64,000 bases of DNA, taken from Paenibacillus arenosi (GTDB taxonomy: Bacteria > Bacillota > Bacilli > Paenibacillales > Paenibacillaceae). This document shows, in pieces, positions 1 to 8,341 of the stretch. The translations under genes and the position numbers were made by a program. The stretch spans positions 1-64,000 of the forward strand of contig NZ_JACYTN010000001.1 of NCBI RefSeq assembly GCF_014841135.1, read 5' to 3'. Position 1 is the first letter of the stretch. The number at the start of each line of letters is the position of its first letter. A model generated the notes under the pieces. That model was not told the origin of the DNA and made no database searches. It worked only from the letters and a program-made list of their open reading frames with translations.

Positions 1-235
1 CCAATGGATTCGTCGACGATTGCGGATGTGTTTATGGAAGCAATGGAAACGTGTACGCACCCGAATACGAGAGCTTCGAGCACTTGGTGTTCCTGAATGG
101 GTGTGCCGAATGATGGCAAACTCTAGGCGTGGATCGTGGGAAATGTCTCGAAACACAAATAACGCCCTTCCGACTTCCTACTGGGAAGCGAAAGGGCTGA
201 GAAGTTTACTTACTCGTTATGTAGAACTTTGTTAA
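1..235 (+). CDS. Group II intron reverse transcriptase/maturase, C-terminal fragment
   Basis: Only the last 70 or so residues are in the window; the gene begins before base 1. The reading frame in phase with 20-235 ends RYVELC-stop. The pattern of Arg/Trp-rich residues (RTRIRELRALGVPEW, then RRGSW, then NALPTSYWEAKGLRSL) is the conserved C-terminal HNH-less tail of bacterial group II intron proteins of the LtrA family. The protein binds its own intron RNA, helps it splice and copies it into DNA during retrohoming. Its stop lies about 10 bases before intron domain V, the normal arrangement for these introns. Whether the full protein is intact cannot be judged from this window. Confidence 0.88.
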   Translation, partial: QWIRRRLRMCLWKQWKRVRTRIRELRALGVPEWVCRMMANSRRGSWEMSRNTNNALPTSYWEAKGLRSLLTRYVELC

Positions 236-314
236 CCTTTTGGAACCGCCGTATGCGGACCCGCATGTACGGTGGTGTGAGAGGACGGGGGCTAGGCGCC
301 CCCTCCTACTCGAT
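1..314 (+). mobile_element. Group II intron (class C-like), 3' part
   Basis: Downstream of the maturase stop, bases about 243-277 fold as group II domain V: the CCGTATGCGG and CCGCATGTACGG arms pair around a short loop. Bases 280-310 form a domain VI hairpin (GGGGGC with GCCCCC) with an unpaired A near 308, the expected branch point. The likely 3' splice boundary is after CTCGAT at 314. The short domain V distal arm and the CTCGAT-type end are features I associate with bacterial class C introns, which insert just after terminator stems. The downstream flank has a T-run (326-332), in keeping with that habit. The 5' end is outside the window. Confidence 0.8.
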
Positions 315-402
315 TGTTCTGATTTTTTTGAAAATGATTTGGTTGTCCAAGCCAAACTCCATGACAAGCCATATGTTATTTAATAAGGAAGGAGGGAGCA
401 CA

Positions 403-762
403 ATGGACGAAGTTAAAATCTCGCAAGTGGTATATCCGAGGTTAACGCTTTATTCTGAAGAAAATTATCGAGGCAGGACACGTATTCTTAACGGAAATTT
501 AGGATTAACGAACACAGATGAAGTAGAGAGTTTGCGATTCTTTTCAACAAGCGCGAATGCAACCTTGGTATTGTTTACTCGGATTAATTTCAAAGGAAAT
601 TTCCGTATATATAGAGGGAATCGAAATATTCCTGATTTAGATGACTTGATTGCTGGCAATGATGTAGAATCCCTTATTTCATCCAATATTCGCTTGAGCG
701 AAGCGCAGGTAAGGGAAATTCGTAGAACAGGTACGCTGCCACAAGGCTTTAGAAGAATATGA
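403..762 (+). CDS. Single-domain beta/gamma-crystallin family protein
   Basis: A 119-residue protein whose ATG at 403 has a strong ribosome-binding site (GGAAGGAGGG, 387-396). Two Greek-key signatures of the form aromatic-x4-aromatic-x-Gly are visible: YSEENYRG near residues 17-24 and FTRINFKG near 57-64. They are followed by DEVESL and NDVESL, which resemble the N/D-N/D-x-x-S/T-S calcium loop of microbial crystallins but have Leu in the last place. Together this is one complete beta/gamma-crystallin domain, plus a basic tail. There is no signal peptide. In microbes such proteins usually bind calcium and are often stress- or spore-related; the role here is unknown. It stands alone between the intron end and a terminator. 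Confidence 0.78.
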   Translation: MDEVKISQVVYPRLTLYSEENYRGRTRILNGNLGLTNTDEVESLRFFSTSANATLVLFTRINFKGNFRIYRGNRNIPDLDDLIAGNDVESLISSNIRLSEAQVREIRRTGTLPQGFRRI

Positions 763-769
763 TGAACGG

Positions 770-826
770 AAAAGAGAGATGTCCTATTGGAGCTTGGGTT
801 TATCCAGAAAAGGGCATGTCTCTTTT
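770..826 (+). terminator. Rho-independent terminator after the crystallin gene
   Basis: The arms AAAAGAGAGATGTCC and GGGCATGTCTCTTTT pair almost fully, starting 8 bases after the stop at 762. The A-run/T-run ends make it likely to work in both directions. Confidence 0.7.
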
Positions 827-908
827 ATCTGCACATGGCTTATGATTGAGAAGCGTATAGGAGTATGCTATTCTGTACTACATAAAAGAAAGCAACGAGG
901 AGGAAGTT

Positions 909-2111
909 ATGACGGCTTCAGCGGACTCATCTATTCTACAGCAAGTACAGGCAAGCCACTCGCCGCGGGCTGTCTATATTCATATACCGTTTTGTACAAA
1001 TAAGTGCTTTTATTGCGATTTTAACTCGTACGTTCTGAAAGATCAGCCTGTGATGGAGCATTTGCAGGCGATGGAACGTGAGATGGCATATACCGTACAA
1101 GAACAGCCTGCCGGGATGATCGATACGATTTTTGTAGGTGGAGGAACGCCAACTGTGCTGAATCCAGCAGAGATGGAGTTTTTCCTCAAGTCTGTACGTA
1201 CTCACTTCCCGCACTGGAATGAAAATATTGAGTTCAGTATGGAGGCTAACCCAGGTACGACGGATGAAGATAAGCTGCGTGTCATGATGGCTGGCGGTGT
1301 AAATCGTATCAGTTTTGGCGTGCAATCATTTAATAATACGCTGCTCAAAGATATCGGACGTATTCATCATACAGATGATGTATATCGCAGCATTGAGGCG
1401 GCGAGACGAGTCGGTTATGAGAACATGTCGATCGACTTGATGTTCGGATTACCAAATCAGACGCTGGAAATGATGTCGCACAGCTTGGATCGTGCGCTTG
1501 AACTAGATCTGCCGCATTTGTCAATTTACAGCTTAAAGGTTGAGGAAAATACATTGTTCCATACGATGTTCCGCCGCAATCAGCTGCCGCTCCCTAGTGA
1601 AGAGACAGAGCTGGCGATGTATTTGCTCATTATGGAGCGAATGAAAGCTGCAGGTTATGTGCAGTATGAAATCAGTAATTTTGCTAAGCCAGGCTATGAG
1701 AGCCGACACAATCAGACGTATTGGCGCAATGAAGATTATTACGGAATTGGTGCAGGTGCTCATGGCTATGTACAAGGACAGCGTCATATCAACATAAAGG
1801 GCGTTAATCCTTATAATGAAGCGTGCAAGCACGGCTTGCCTCGACTCGATACGTTTAAAGTAGATGAGCAGGAAGCGATGGAAGACTTTATGATGGTTGG
1901 TTTGCGCATGCATGAAGGAGTTAACCGTTCTAGCTTCCTAGCACAATTTGGTGGTCGTGACTTTGACGATGTATTTGGAGCTCAATTAAAGAAACTGCTT
2001 GCGTCTGAGTTAATCGAGCAAACAGATATCGGATATCGATTGACAGATCGCGGTGTGCTGTTCGGTAACGATGTTTTCGGTACATTTGTTGGTGCACTTA
2101 CTGAGGAATAG
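909..2111 (+). CDS. hemW: HemW-type radical SAM protein (putative heme chaperone)
   Basis: A 400-residue radical SAM protein of the HemN/HemW family. The iron-sulfur motif CTNKCFYC (C29, C33, C36) binds the [4Fe-4S] cluster and is followed by DF rather than the extra Cys of true coproporphyrinogen dehydrogenase HemN, so HemW is the better name. The SAM-binding GGGTPT motif lies near residue 77. The C-terminal HemN-type domain is present and length is normal. HemW binds heme and is thought to insert it into respiratory proteins. GAGGAGG at 897-903 fixes the ATG at 909. The gene sits immediately before the hrcA heat-shock operon, as in B. subtilis, and is closed by its own terminator. Confidence 0.93.
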   Translation: MTASADSSILQQVQASHSPRAVYIHIPFCTNKCFYCDFNSYVLKDQPVMEHLQAMEREMAYTVQEQPAGMIDTIFVGGGTPTVLNPAEMEFFLKSVRTHFPHWNENIEFSMEANPGTTDEDKLRVMMAGGVNRISFGVQSFNNTLLKDIGRIHHTDDVYRSIEAARRVGYENMSIDLMFGLPNQTLEMMSHSLDRALELDLPHLSIYSLKVEENTLFHTMFRRNQLPLPSEETELAMYLLIMERMKAAGYVQYEISNFAKPGYESRHNQTYWRNEDYYGIGAGAHGYVQGQRHINIKGVNPYNEACKHGLPRLDTFKVDEQEAMEDFMMVGLRMHEGVNRSSFLAQFGGRDFDDVFGAQLKKLLASELIEQTDIGYRLTDRGVLFGNDVFGTFVGALTEE

Positions 2112-2165
2112 AAATAAGGCTGTTTCGAAATGCAGTGAATAGAATGAATCAAGCTTTTATGATAG

Positions 2166-2194
2166 AGAGGTGCCGTTATGGCGCCTCTTTTTTA
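2166..2194 (+). terminator. Terminator after hemW
   Basis: AGAGGTGCC pairs with GGCGCCTCT (one G-T wobble) around a five-base loop, followed by a T-rich run. Confidence 0.85.
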
Positions 2195-2350
2195 TTTTAT
2201 ATAGGCTTAAAAAAGGTCTTGTGCTGTGGAAAAAAACAGATGATTGGCGGGAATGTTTTTTTATAAAACAGGATTGAAATATTATGCATGATGATGTATA
2301 TTAATTCGTATTCATATTTGCAATTACGATCATCAAGAGGTGAAGATGCG

Positions 2351-2818
2351 ATGACCACGACGCTTGTTTGCCGCTCGGCGACAGAGAGCGATATAGAGGC
2401 GCTCTTTCATTTGATACAAGGGTATGCGATTCAAGGGATTATGTTACCGCGTACGCGTGAAATGTTAACTGCACTCATCCCAGATTTTGTTGTCGTTGAA
2501 GCTGAAGGGGAGTTGATTGGGTGCGGATCGTTATGTCAGTTAGGTCAAGATCTCGTTGAAGTTCGATCATTAGGCATATCTCCTGGGCATCAAGGTAAAG
2601 GGATTGGTAGTATGATAATGGATGCTTTGCTAGTGATGGCTAAAGAAAGAGGATTGACGAAGCTGATTGCTTTAACCTATGAAGTTCGCTTTTTCGAGAA
2701 GAATGGTTTTACGGTTGTGGAGAAAGAGATTTTTCCGGAAAAAGTATGGAAGGATTGTATCCATTGCAGTAAACAACATTGTTGTGATGAAATAGCAGTG
2801 CTTAAAGTACTGAACTGA
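2351..2818 (+). CDS. GNAT family N-acetyltransferase, short ArgA-like
   Basis: A 155-residue GNAT protein. The acetyl-CoA loop is seen as GHQGKGIGSMI (Q/RxxGxG/A type) near residues 77-87, preceded by the strand EVRSLGISP. The segment FFEKNGFTVV near the end and the overall pattern (GCGSLCQL, EVRSL, LIALTYEVRFFEKNGF) resemble short N-acetylglutamate synthases such as mycobacterial ArgA. Arginine synthesis is therefore a possible role, but substrate cannot be read from the sequence. The C-terminal part has a Cys-rich stretch (CIHCSKQHCC). AGAGGTGA at 2336-2343 supports ATG 2351 rather than upstream ATGs. It directly precedes the hrcA promoter. Confidence 0.8.
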   Translation: MTTTLVCRSATESDIEALFHLIQGYAIQGIMLPRTREMLTALIPDFVVVEAEGELIGCGSLCQLGQDLVEVRSLGISPGHQGKGIGSMIMDALLVMAKERGLTKLIALTYEVRFFEKNGFTVVEKEIFPEKVWKDCIHCSKQHCCDEIAVLKVLN

Positions 2819-2819
2819 C

Positions 2820-2849
2820 TTGACAATCGTCTTGTCCGTTTGGTATTTT
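2820..2849 (+). promoter_or_regulatory. Sigma-A type promoter of the hrcA operon
   Basis: TTGACA at 2820-2825 and TATTTT at 2844-2849 are separated by 18 bases. Transcription would begin just before or at the CIRCE operator. Confidence 0.6.
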
Positions 2850-2860
2850 TGTTATATCGG

Positions 2861-2887
2861 TTAGCACTCGACAACGATGAGTGCTAA
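2861..2887 (+). promoter_or_regulatory. CIRCE operator (HrcA binding site)
   Basis: A perfect CIRCE: TTAGCACTC, nine bases, GAGTGCTAA. HrcA binds this inverted repeat and represses the operon until heat stress titrates the GroE chaperonin away. Confidence 0.97.
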
Positions 2888-2945
2888 CGAAGAGGAAGTT
2901 CGGAATGGCACGAAGCTGCCTATACTTATATTTGGAGGGATGCGT

Positions 2946-3989
2946 ATGTTGACGGAACGCCAGCGACTTATATTAACAGCGATAGTAGATGATTACATTA
3001 GCTCGGCAGAGCCAGTCGGTTCACGCAGCATTTCGAAGCGTGGCGACGTTGGTTATAGTCCGGCGACGATACGGAACGAGATGGCGGATCTTGAGGAGCT
3101 TGGCTTTCTAGAGCAGCCTCATACGTCAGCAGGGCGCATCCCATCACACAAGGGATATCGTTATTATGTCGATCATCTTGTTCGATTAGACGATTTGTCT
3201 AAGGAAGAAGTGCATCGATTGAAATCGATGTTCGCGGAAAAAATAACAGCGATGGAACAAGTTGTTCAACATACAGCTTCTACATTAGCTCAGTTAACGA
3301 ACTATACGTCGATTGCACTCGGTCCGGGAATGTTCGATACGACTTTGAGACATTTTCAACTGTTGCCGTTGACTGAAGATACGGCGGTTGCGATCATTGT
3401 GACGAATACAGGTCATGTTGAAAATAAGACAGTAGCGATTCCACCGGGGATATCAACATCAGAGTTAGACAAGGTTGTCAATTTGTTGAATACGAAGTTG
3501 ACGGGTGTTCCGCTTATCAAGTTAAGATCGCAGCTATACAAAGAAATTGGCGATGAGATGAATAAATACGTTTCTCATGCCCAAGAGATGATTTTGCTTG
3601 TTGAAACTGTTCTTAGTGGTGATGAGGCTCATCGGGAAGTGTACTTGAGCGGAACGACGAATATGCTGAACCAGCCGGAGTTCAAAGACGTCGATCGGAT
3701 TAAGACAATTTGGGAACTGCTTGAGGAAACGCCTGCTCTTATTAAAGTAATTGGTTCGCCGGGTGGAGAGGGTCAAGGAACGGGCATTCAAGTGAGGATT
3801 GGTCAGGAAAACACACATGCCGCTATTTCTAATTGCAGTTTAATTACAGCAACGTATTCTGTTCATGGACAGAATCTTGGAACGATCGGGCTTCTTGGTC
3901 CAACTCGTATGGAATATGCCAAAGTCATTAATTTGATGCAGCAGGTATCTCAGCAGCTAGCTGTATTTATGGAACGGTATCATAAGTAA
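2946..3989 (+). CDS. hrcA: Heat-inducible transcription repressor HrcA
   Basis: A 347-residue HrcA repressor. The N-terminal winged helix (LTERQRLILTAIVDDYI, then SPATIRNEMADLEELGFL) binds CIRCE; the rest is the GAF-like and dimerisation region. An ATG at 2877 lies inside the CIRCE element and ATG 2940 touches the Shine-Dalgarno; GGAGGG at 2934-2939 is correctly spaced for ATG 2946, giving the family-typical start MLTERQ. First gene of an operon with the chaperonin, grpE, dnaK and dnaJ, and autoregulated through the CIRCE 58 bases upstream. Length and composition are normal. Confidence 0.96.
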   Translation: MLTERQRLILTAIVDDYISSAEPVGSRSISKRGDVGYSPATIRNEMADLEELGFLEQPHTSAGRIPSHKGYRYYVDHLVRLDDLSKEEVHRLKSMFAEKITAMEQVVQHTASTLAQLTNYTSIALGPGMFDTTLRHFQLLPLTEDTAVAIIVTNTGHVENKTVAIPPGISTSELDKVVNLLNTKLTGVPLIKLRSQLYKEIGDEMNKYVSHAQEMILLVETVLSGDEAHREVYLSGTTNMLNQPEFKDVDRIKTIWELLEETPALIKVIGSPGGEGQGTGIQVRIGQENTHAAISNCSLITATYSVHGQNLGTIGLLGPTRMEYAKVINLMQQVSQQLAVFMERYHK

Positions 3990-4027
3990 GTGTGAAGAAT
4001 CGTCAAGAGGCAGAAAGGAGGGGTTCG

Positions 4028-5611
4028 ATGGCGCAGCATCCATCTTCAAGACAGGACAGTGATGAGCGTTATGCGACGCTCCTCAACAATGCTCAAGCAG
4101 TTCGCACCTTGTGCTCAGCCATAGAAGGCACATTAGGTCCGAAAGGACTGGACGTTATGTTGGTCGGGGCGCAGGGTGATATCATTTTAACGAATGATGG
4201 TGTCACTATCCTTGATCGAATGGATGTGACGCATCCTGTTGCCAAGCTTGTTATTCAGGTTGCACGGGCTCAACAGCAGGAAGTTGGTGACGGGACGACG
4301 ACAGCGACTGTACTTGCGGGAGCTTTAGTCGAAGCGGGTGTGCAGCAAGTGATGCGAGGTGTTCCTGCGGCAAAAGTTGTGGCAGGCATTCAGCAGGGCG
4401 TTGCTTATGCTTCGCAACTGCTAGGTGAGCGGTCCATGGCTTTACAAGGCTGGGACGACCCACTGCTGAGGCAGGCTGTTTATATAGCAGGACGTGAACA
4501 AGAAGACATCGTGCAGCTTGTGCTGAACGCAGGCAGACAAGTAGGATGGGAAATGCTAAAGAGCCGTTCCTTCCGCTTGGCAGATACGGTAGAAGCTCAC
4601 GAGCTAGCTAACAACGAATGCTTTGAAGGTTTGTTATTGAAGCAGAAGCCGCTTCATTATGAATGGCTGTCTGAGCAATCTGATTGTCGAGTACTCGTCT
4701 TACAGGACGGACTTGTGCCGGAGGAGCTTGATGAGCAGGTGCTCTCTACAGAAGCTGGCTTCCAGCAGTATATGCAGCTGCAGCGTGCTTTTATGCTACA
4801 GTTGGAGCAGTTGAAGCAGCTTGGTGTTGGCCTCATCGTCTTGGAGCGAAGCATTCACCCTGAGGCAGAGCAGTTCTGCTTCGACCATGAGATTATGGTC
4901 GTGCAGCGCGTCAGTCGCGAGCAGGTGAAACGTGTGGCGCAGCTCACGGGAGCGAAGCCGATTAAGCGGACGGCCTTAAGCAAGGCCGGCGACGAGCTCG
5001 AAGCGATGCTCGGGCGGACACCAGCCGTCCGCTATGACGAGCGGCTGGAGCGCGTGCGGCTGTATGCATCGCCACAGCCGACGCCGTCCGCATCGTCACC
5101 TGCGGCAGGTGCCGCGAAGCAGGTGACGATGCTCGTCGGTGCGAGCACACGCGAGATTGTCGGCGAGCGGGCACGCATCGCCGCCGACGCAGCCTCCGCG
5201 CTGCAGGCCGCCATTCAAGGCGGCGTCCTGCCGGGCGGAGGCACCGCCGAATTGGCGGTGTCCTACGCGCTGGAGCGCTATCGCGAGACGGTGCGCGGCA
5301 TGGAGGCGTTCGGCATTGCCGCAGTCGCTGAAGCGCTGCGCAAGCCGATGGCACAAGTGGTGCTCAATGCCGGCTACAATCCGCTGGAGAAGCTCGAGGA
5401 AGCGCGCGCGGCGCAGACGGCCGCAGGCAATGATGCCATTGGTATCGACTGCGATACAGGCGCCCTGTTGCCTGTGATGGAAGCAGGCATCGTCGATCCA
5501 GCGCGAGTGAAGCTGCATGCATTGCGTGCGGCGGGTGAAGTAGCCGCAGCAGTTCTTCGCATTCACACGGTCATTAAGATGCGCGATAGTGCTTCAAGCA
5601 GAGAGCAATGA
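4028..5611 (+). CDS. Group III (archaeal-type) chaperonin, TCP-1/cpn60 family
   Basis: A 527-residue chaperonin, not GroEL. The signature segments LGPKGLD (36-42), NDGVTIL (56-62) and [14 protein letters not shown] (from 85) match thermosome-type sequences, in particular DVTHPVAK and QEVGDGT rather than the GroEL versions. [10 protein letters not shown] lies near 399-408. The catalytic Asp of GDGTT (D88) is present. It would form a double ring that folds proteins with ATP using a built-in lid. Group III chaperonins are known in a limited set of Bacillota, notably inside the hsp70 operon, as here between hrcA and grpE. AAAGGAGGGG (4014-4023) sets ATG 4028. Bases 4960-5490 (residues about 311-488) are strikingly GC-rich compared with the 5' half and with all neighbours. 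Confidence 0.9.
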   Translation: MAQHPSSRQDSDERYATLLNNAQAVRTLCSAIEGTLGPKGLDVMLVGAQGDIILTNDGVTILDRMDVTHPVAKLVIQVARAQQQEVGDGTTTATVLAGALVEAGVQQVMRGVPAAKVVAGIQQGVAYASQLLGERSMALQGWDDPLLRQAVYIAGREQEDIVQLVLNAGRQVGWEMLKSRSFRLADTVEAHELANNECFEGLLLKQKPLHYEWLSEQSDCRVLVLQDGLVPEELDEQVLSTEAGFQQYMQLQRAFMLQLEQLKQLGVGLIVLERSIHPEAEQFCFDHEIMVVQRVSREQVKRVAQLTGAKPIKRTALSKAGDELEAMLGRTPAVRYDERLERVRLYASPQPTPSASSPAAGAAKQVTMLVGASTREIVGERARIAADAASALQAAIQGGVLPGGGTAELAVSYALERYRETVRGMEAFGIAAVAEALRKPMAQVVLNAGYNPLEKLEEARAAQTAAGNDAIGIDCDTGALLPVMEAGIVDPARVKLHALRAAGEVAAAVLRIHTVIKMRDSASSREQ

Positions 5612-5706
5612 GCGCATTTCATCAATGAGTCAATGTAATCATCATTGAGATCAATGACGCAAGTCATCTTGATAGAGAAGTTTACTACATAGGGGAGGTG
5701 AAGGAG

Positions 5707-6261
5707 TTGAAACAAGAACAAGATGCGAACCTGCAAGAGCAGGAGGCAACTGCTTTCGAGCAAGAGCAAACAGAAGCTGCTGCTGAGGTTGGTGGCGAGG
5801 AGTCAAACGACCTTCAAGCAGCATTGGACCAAGCGAAAGCAGAAGCGGAAGAGAACTATCAACGTATGCTGCGTGTACAAGCAGATTACGATAACTTCCG
5901 TCGTCGCACGCTGAAAGAGAAGGAAGACTTGGCGAAATACGCATCTTCCAAGCTCGTTACGGACCTCGTTCCCATACTGGATAACTTTGAGCGCGCACTT
6001 TCCACGAATCCATCTAACGATAGCGATTCGTTCTCGAAAGGTGTCGATATGATATTCCGCCAGTTCCAGCAAGTGTTGGAGCAAGAAGGTGTAACTGCAA
6101 TTAAAGCTGTAGGCGAGCCGTTCAATCCGGAGTACCATCAAGCGATTATGCAAGTGGAGTCGGATGAGCATGAAGAAGGCATCGTCGTAGAAGAGCTGCA
6201 AAAAGGATACATGCTGAAAGATCGCGTTGTGCGTCCAGCAATGGTCAAAGTAAGCTCCTAG
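5707..6261 (+). CDS. grpE: Nucleotide exchange factor GrpE
   Basis: A 184-residue GrpE, which releases ADP from DnaK. The N-terminal third is an acidic, Glu/Gln-rich segment leading to the long dimerising coiled coil; the conserved RVQADYDNFRRRT and DLVPILDNFERAL follow, then the C-terminal beta domain with FNPEYHQAIMQVE and GYMLKDRVVRPAMV. GTG 5698 is also in frame, but GGGGAGGTGA (5692-5701) is better spaced for TTG 5707, so that start was chosen. The 95 bases between the chaperonin stop and grpE hold repeated ATTGA/TCAAT words; no clear promoter is seen. Confidence 0.95.
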   Translation: MKQEQDANLQEQEATAFEQEQTEAAAEVGGEESNDLQAALDQAKAEAEENYQRMLRVQADYDNFRRRTLKEKEDLAKYASSKLVTDLVPILDNFERALSTNPSNDSDSFSKGVDMIFRQFQQVLEQEGVTAIKAVGEPFNPEYHQAIMQVESDEHEEGIVVEELQKGYMLKDRVVRPAMVKVSS

Positions 6262-6370
6262 TTTCGTACATCAAAGAAAATTCAATTTTTAATAGTAACT
6301 ATAAAACATTTTACGCAGCGGCAATAACAACGATTTGCGAAGCTGCATAACGTTAAGGAGGTCACTTTTC

Positions 6371-8212
6371 ATGAGTAAAGTAATCGGTATTGACTTGGGA
6401 ACAACAAACTCTTGCGTGGCAGTAATGGAAGGCGGCGAGGCTGTCGTAATTCCAAATCCAGAGGGTGCACGTACAACTCCATCCGTTGTAGGTTTCAAAA
6501 AAGACGGTGAGCGTGTTGTTGGTGAAACAGCAAAGCGTCAAGCGATCACAAATCCAGATCGTACAGTAATGTCTATTAAACGTCACATGGGTACAAACTT
6601 CCCAACGAAAATTGACGACAAGAGCTATTCCCCACAAGAAGTATCTGCAATGATTCTTCAAAAATTGAAATCAGACGCAGAAGCTTACTTGGGTCAACCT
6701 GTAACACAAGCGGTTATTACCGTTCCAGCTTACTTCAATGACTCCCAACGTCAAGCGACGAAGGATGCAGGTAAAATTGCAGGTCTAGAAGTACTTCGTA
6801 TCGTCAACGAGCCGACAGCGGCTGCATTGGCATACGGTGCAGACAAAGAAAACGATCAAACGATCCTTGTTTATGACTTGGGCGGCGGTACATTCGACGT
6901 ATCGATCCTTGAGCTTGGTGATGGCTTCTTCGAAGTTAAAGCAACAAGCGGCGACAACAGCTTGGGCGGCGACGACTTCGACCAAGTAATCATCGACCAT
7001 TTGGTTGCAGAATTTAAGAAAGAGAACGGTATTGACCTAGGTAAGGACAAAGCAGCTGTTCAACGTCTTAAAGATGCTGCAGAGAAAGCGAAGAAAGAAT
7101 TGTCTGGTGTGATGACGACAACGATCAGCTTGCCGTTCATTACAGTAGTTGATGGCGTTCCACAACACTTGGAGCTTAACTTGACTCGTGCGAAGTTCGA
7201 AGAGTTGTCTGAGAACTTGGTAGAGCGTACGCTTGCTCCTACACGTCAAGCAATGCAAGACGCTGGCTTGACTCCAGCTGACATCCACAAGATCGTACTT
7301 GTTGGTGGTTCTACACGTATCCCAGCTGTTCAAGAAGCAATCAAGAAGTTGACAGGTAAAGAGCCATACAAAGGCGTTAACCCGGACGAAGTTGTTGCAC
7401 TTGGTGCAGCAGTTCAAGCAGGTGTATTGACTGGTGATGTGAAAGACGTTGTATTGCTAGACGTAACTCCATTGTCTCTAGGTATCGAGACAGCTGGTGG
7501 CGTATTTACGAAAATGATCGAGCGCAATACAACAATTCCTACGCAAAAGGCTCAAGTATACTCCACGTATGCTGATAACCAAACAAGCGTAGAAATCCAC
7601 GTGCTTCAAGGTGAACGCTCTATGGCAGGAGACAACAAAACACTTGGACGCTTCATCTTGTCTGACATTCCACCAGCACCACGTGGCGTTCCACAAATCG
7701 AAGTTACATTCGATATCGATGCGAACGGTATCGTTAAAGTATCTGCACAAGATAAAGGTACTGGCAAAATTCAAAACATCACGATCACATCTTCCAGCGG
7801 TTTGTCTGATGATGAAATCGATCGCATGATGAAAGAAGCAGAGCTTCATGCGGAAGAAGACAAGAATCGTAAAGAGATGGTTGAAGTAAGAAACAACGCT
7901 GACCAACTCGTTTACACAACAGAGAAAACAATCAAAGATCTTGGCGACAAAGCAGACCAAGCTGACGTTGACAAGGCAAATGAAGCAAAAGAAAAAGTGA
8001 AAAAAGCGCTAGAAGGCGACAACCTGGATGAGATCAAAGCAGCGACAGAAGAACTTACTGAAGTAGTTCAACAGTTGTCTGTGAAGCTTTACGAGCAAGC
8101 ACAAGCAGCTCAACAGGGTGCTGAAGGTCAAGGCGCTCAAGATAGCGGTGCGGCACAAAGAGACAACGTCGTAGATGCAGATTATGAAGTTGTTGACGAA
8201 GACAAGAAGTAA
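6371..8212 (+). CDS. dnaK: Chaperone DnaK (Hsp70)
   Basis: A full-length 613-residue Hsp70. The ATPase domain begins [15 protein letters not shown], with the phosphate loops [14 protein letters not shown] and [12 protein letters not shown]; the substrate-binding domain follows the linker [13 protein letters not shown], and the C-terminal lid ends with a Gln/Ala/Gly-rich stretch and the acidic tail [14 protein letters not shown]. It binds exposed hydrophobic peptides in the cytoplasm and works with DnaJ and GrpE encoded beside it. AAGGAGG at 6355-6361 sets ATG 6371. The gene uses C/A-ending codons (CAA, ACA) more uniformly than its neighbours, as is usual for a highly expressed gene. Confidence 0.98.
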   Translation: MSKVIGIDLGTTNSCVAVMEGGEAVVIPNPEGARTTPSVVGFKKDGERVVGETAKRQAITNPDRTVMSIKRHMGTNFPTKIDDKSYSPQEVSAMILQKLKSDAEAYLGQPVTQAVITVPAYFNDSQRQATKDAGKIAGLEVLRIVNEPTAAALAYGADKENDQTILVYDLGGGTFDVSILELGDGFFEVKATSGDNSLGGDDFDQVIIDHLVAEFKKENGIDLGKDKAAVQRLKDAAEKAKKELSGVMTTTISLPFITVVDGVPQHLELNLTRAKFEELSENLVERTLAPTRQAMQDAGLTPADIHKIVLVGGSTRIPAVQEAIKKLTGKEPYKGVNPDEVVALGAAVQAGVLTGDVKDVVLLDVTPLSLGIETAGGVFTKMIERNTTIPTQKAQVYSTYADNQTSVEIHVLQGERSMAGDNKTLGRFILSDIPPAPRGVPQIEVTFDIDANGIVKVSAQDKGTGKIQNITITSSSGLSDDEIDRMMKEAELHAEEDKNRKEMVEVRNNADQLVYTTEKTIKDLGDKADQADVDKANEAKEKVKKALEGDNLDEIKAATEELTEVVQQLSVKLYEQAQAAQQGAEGQGAQDSGAAQRDNVVDADYEVVDEDKK

Positions 8213-8224
8213 TCGTCTTCGCTA

Positions 8225-8267
8225 GGAAGTCAAAGCTGAGCTGCGCTCGGCTTTGACTTTCCTTTTG
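8225..8267 (+). terminator. Hairpin terminator/attenuator between dnaK and dnaJ
   Basis: A 17-bp stem (GGAAGTCAAAGC...GAGC with GCTC...GCTTTGACTTTCC) closes on a three-base loop and is followed by TTTT. It lies 12 bases after the dnaK stop and 75 bases before dnaJ, so it probably lowers dnaJ relative to dnaK. Confidence 0.75.
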
Positions 8268-8341
8268 TCAGCGGTGCTAGACTTGAATGGGAGAGCCATC
8301 GCTGATAAGATTAAAATTTGTAAGGTAATGGGGGTGGAACA

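Noticed and set aside
229-402. An N-terminal extension of the crystallin gene through the intron end
   Set aside because: It would be translated from intron domains V and VI. The strong ribosome-binding site before ATG 403 marks the real start.
2877-2945. An upstream ATG extending hrcA by 23 residues
   Set aside because: It lies inside the CIRCE operator and lacks a ribosome-binding site; ATG 2946 has GGAGGG at the right distance.
4962-5566. Several overlapping open frames in the GC-rich part of the chaperonin gene, both strands
   Set aside because: High GC removes stop codons by chance. The plus-strand chaperonin frame is the only one with conserved motifs.
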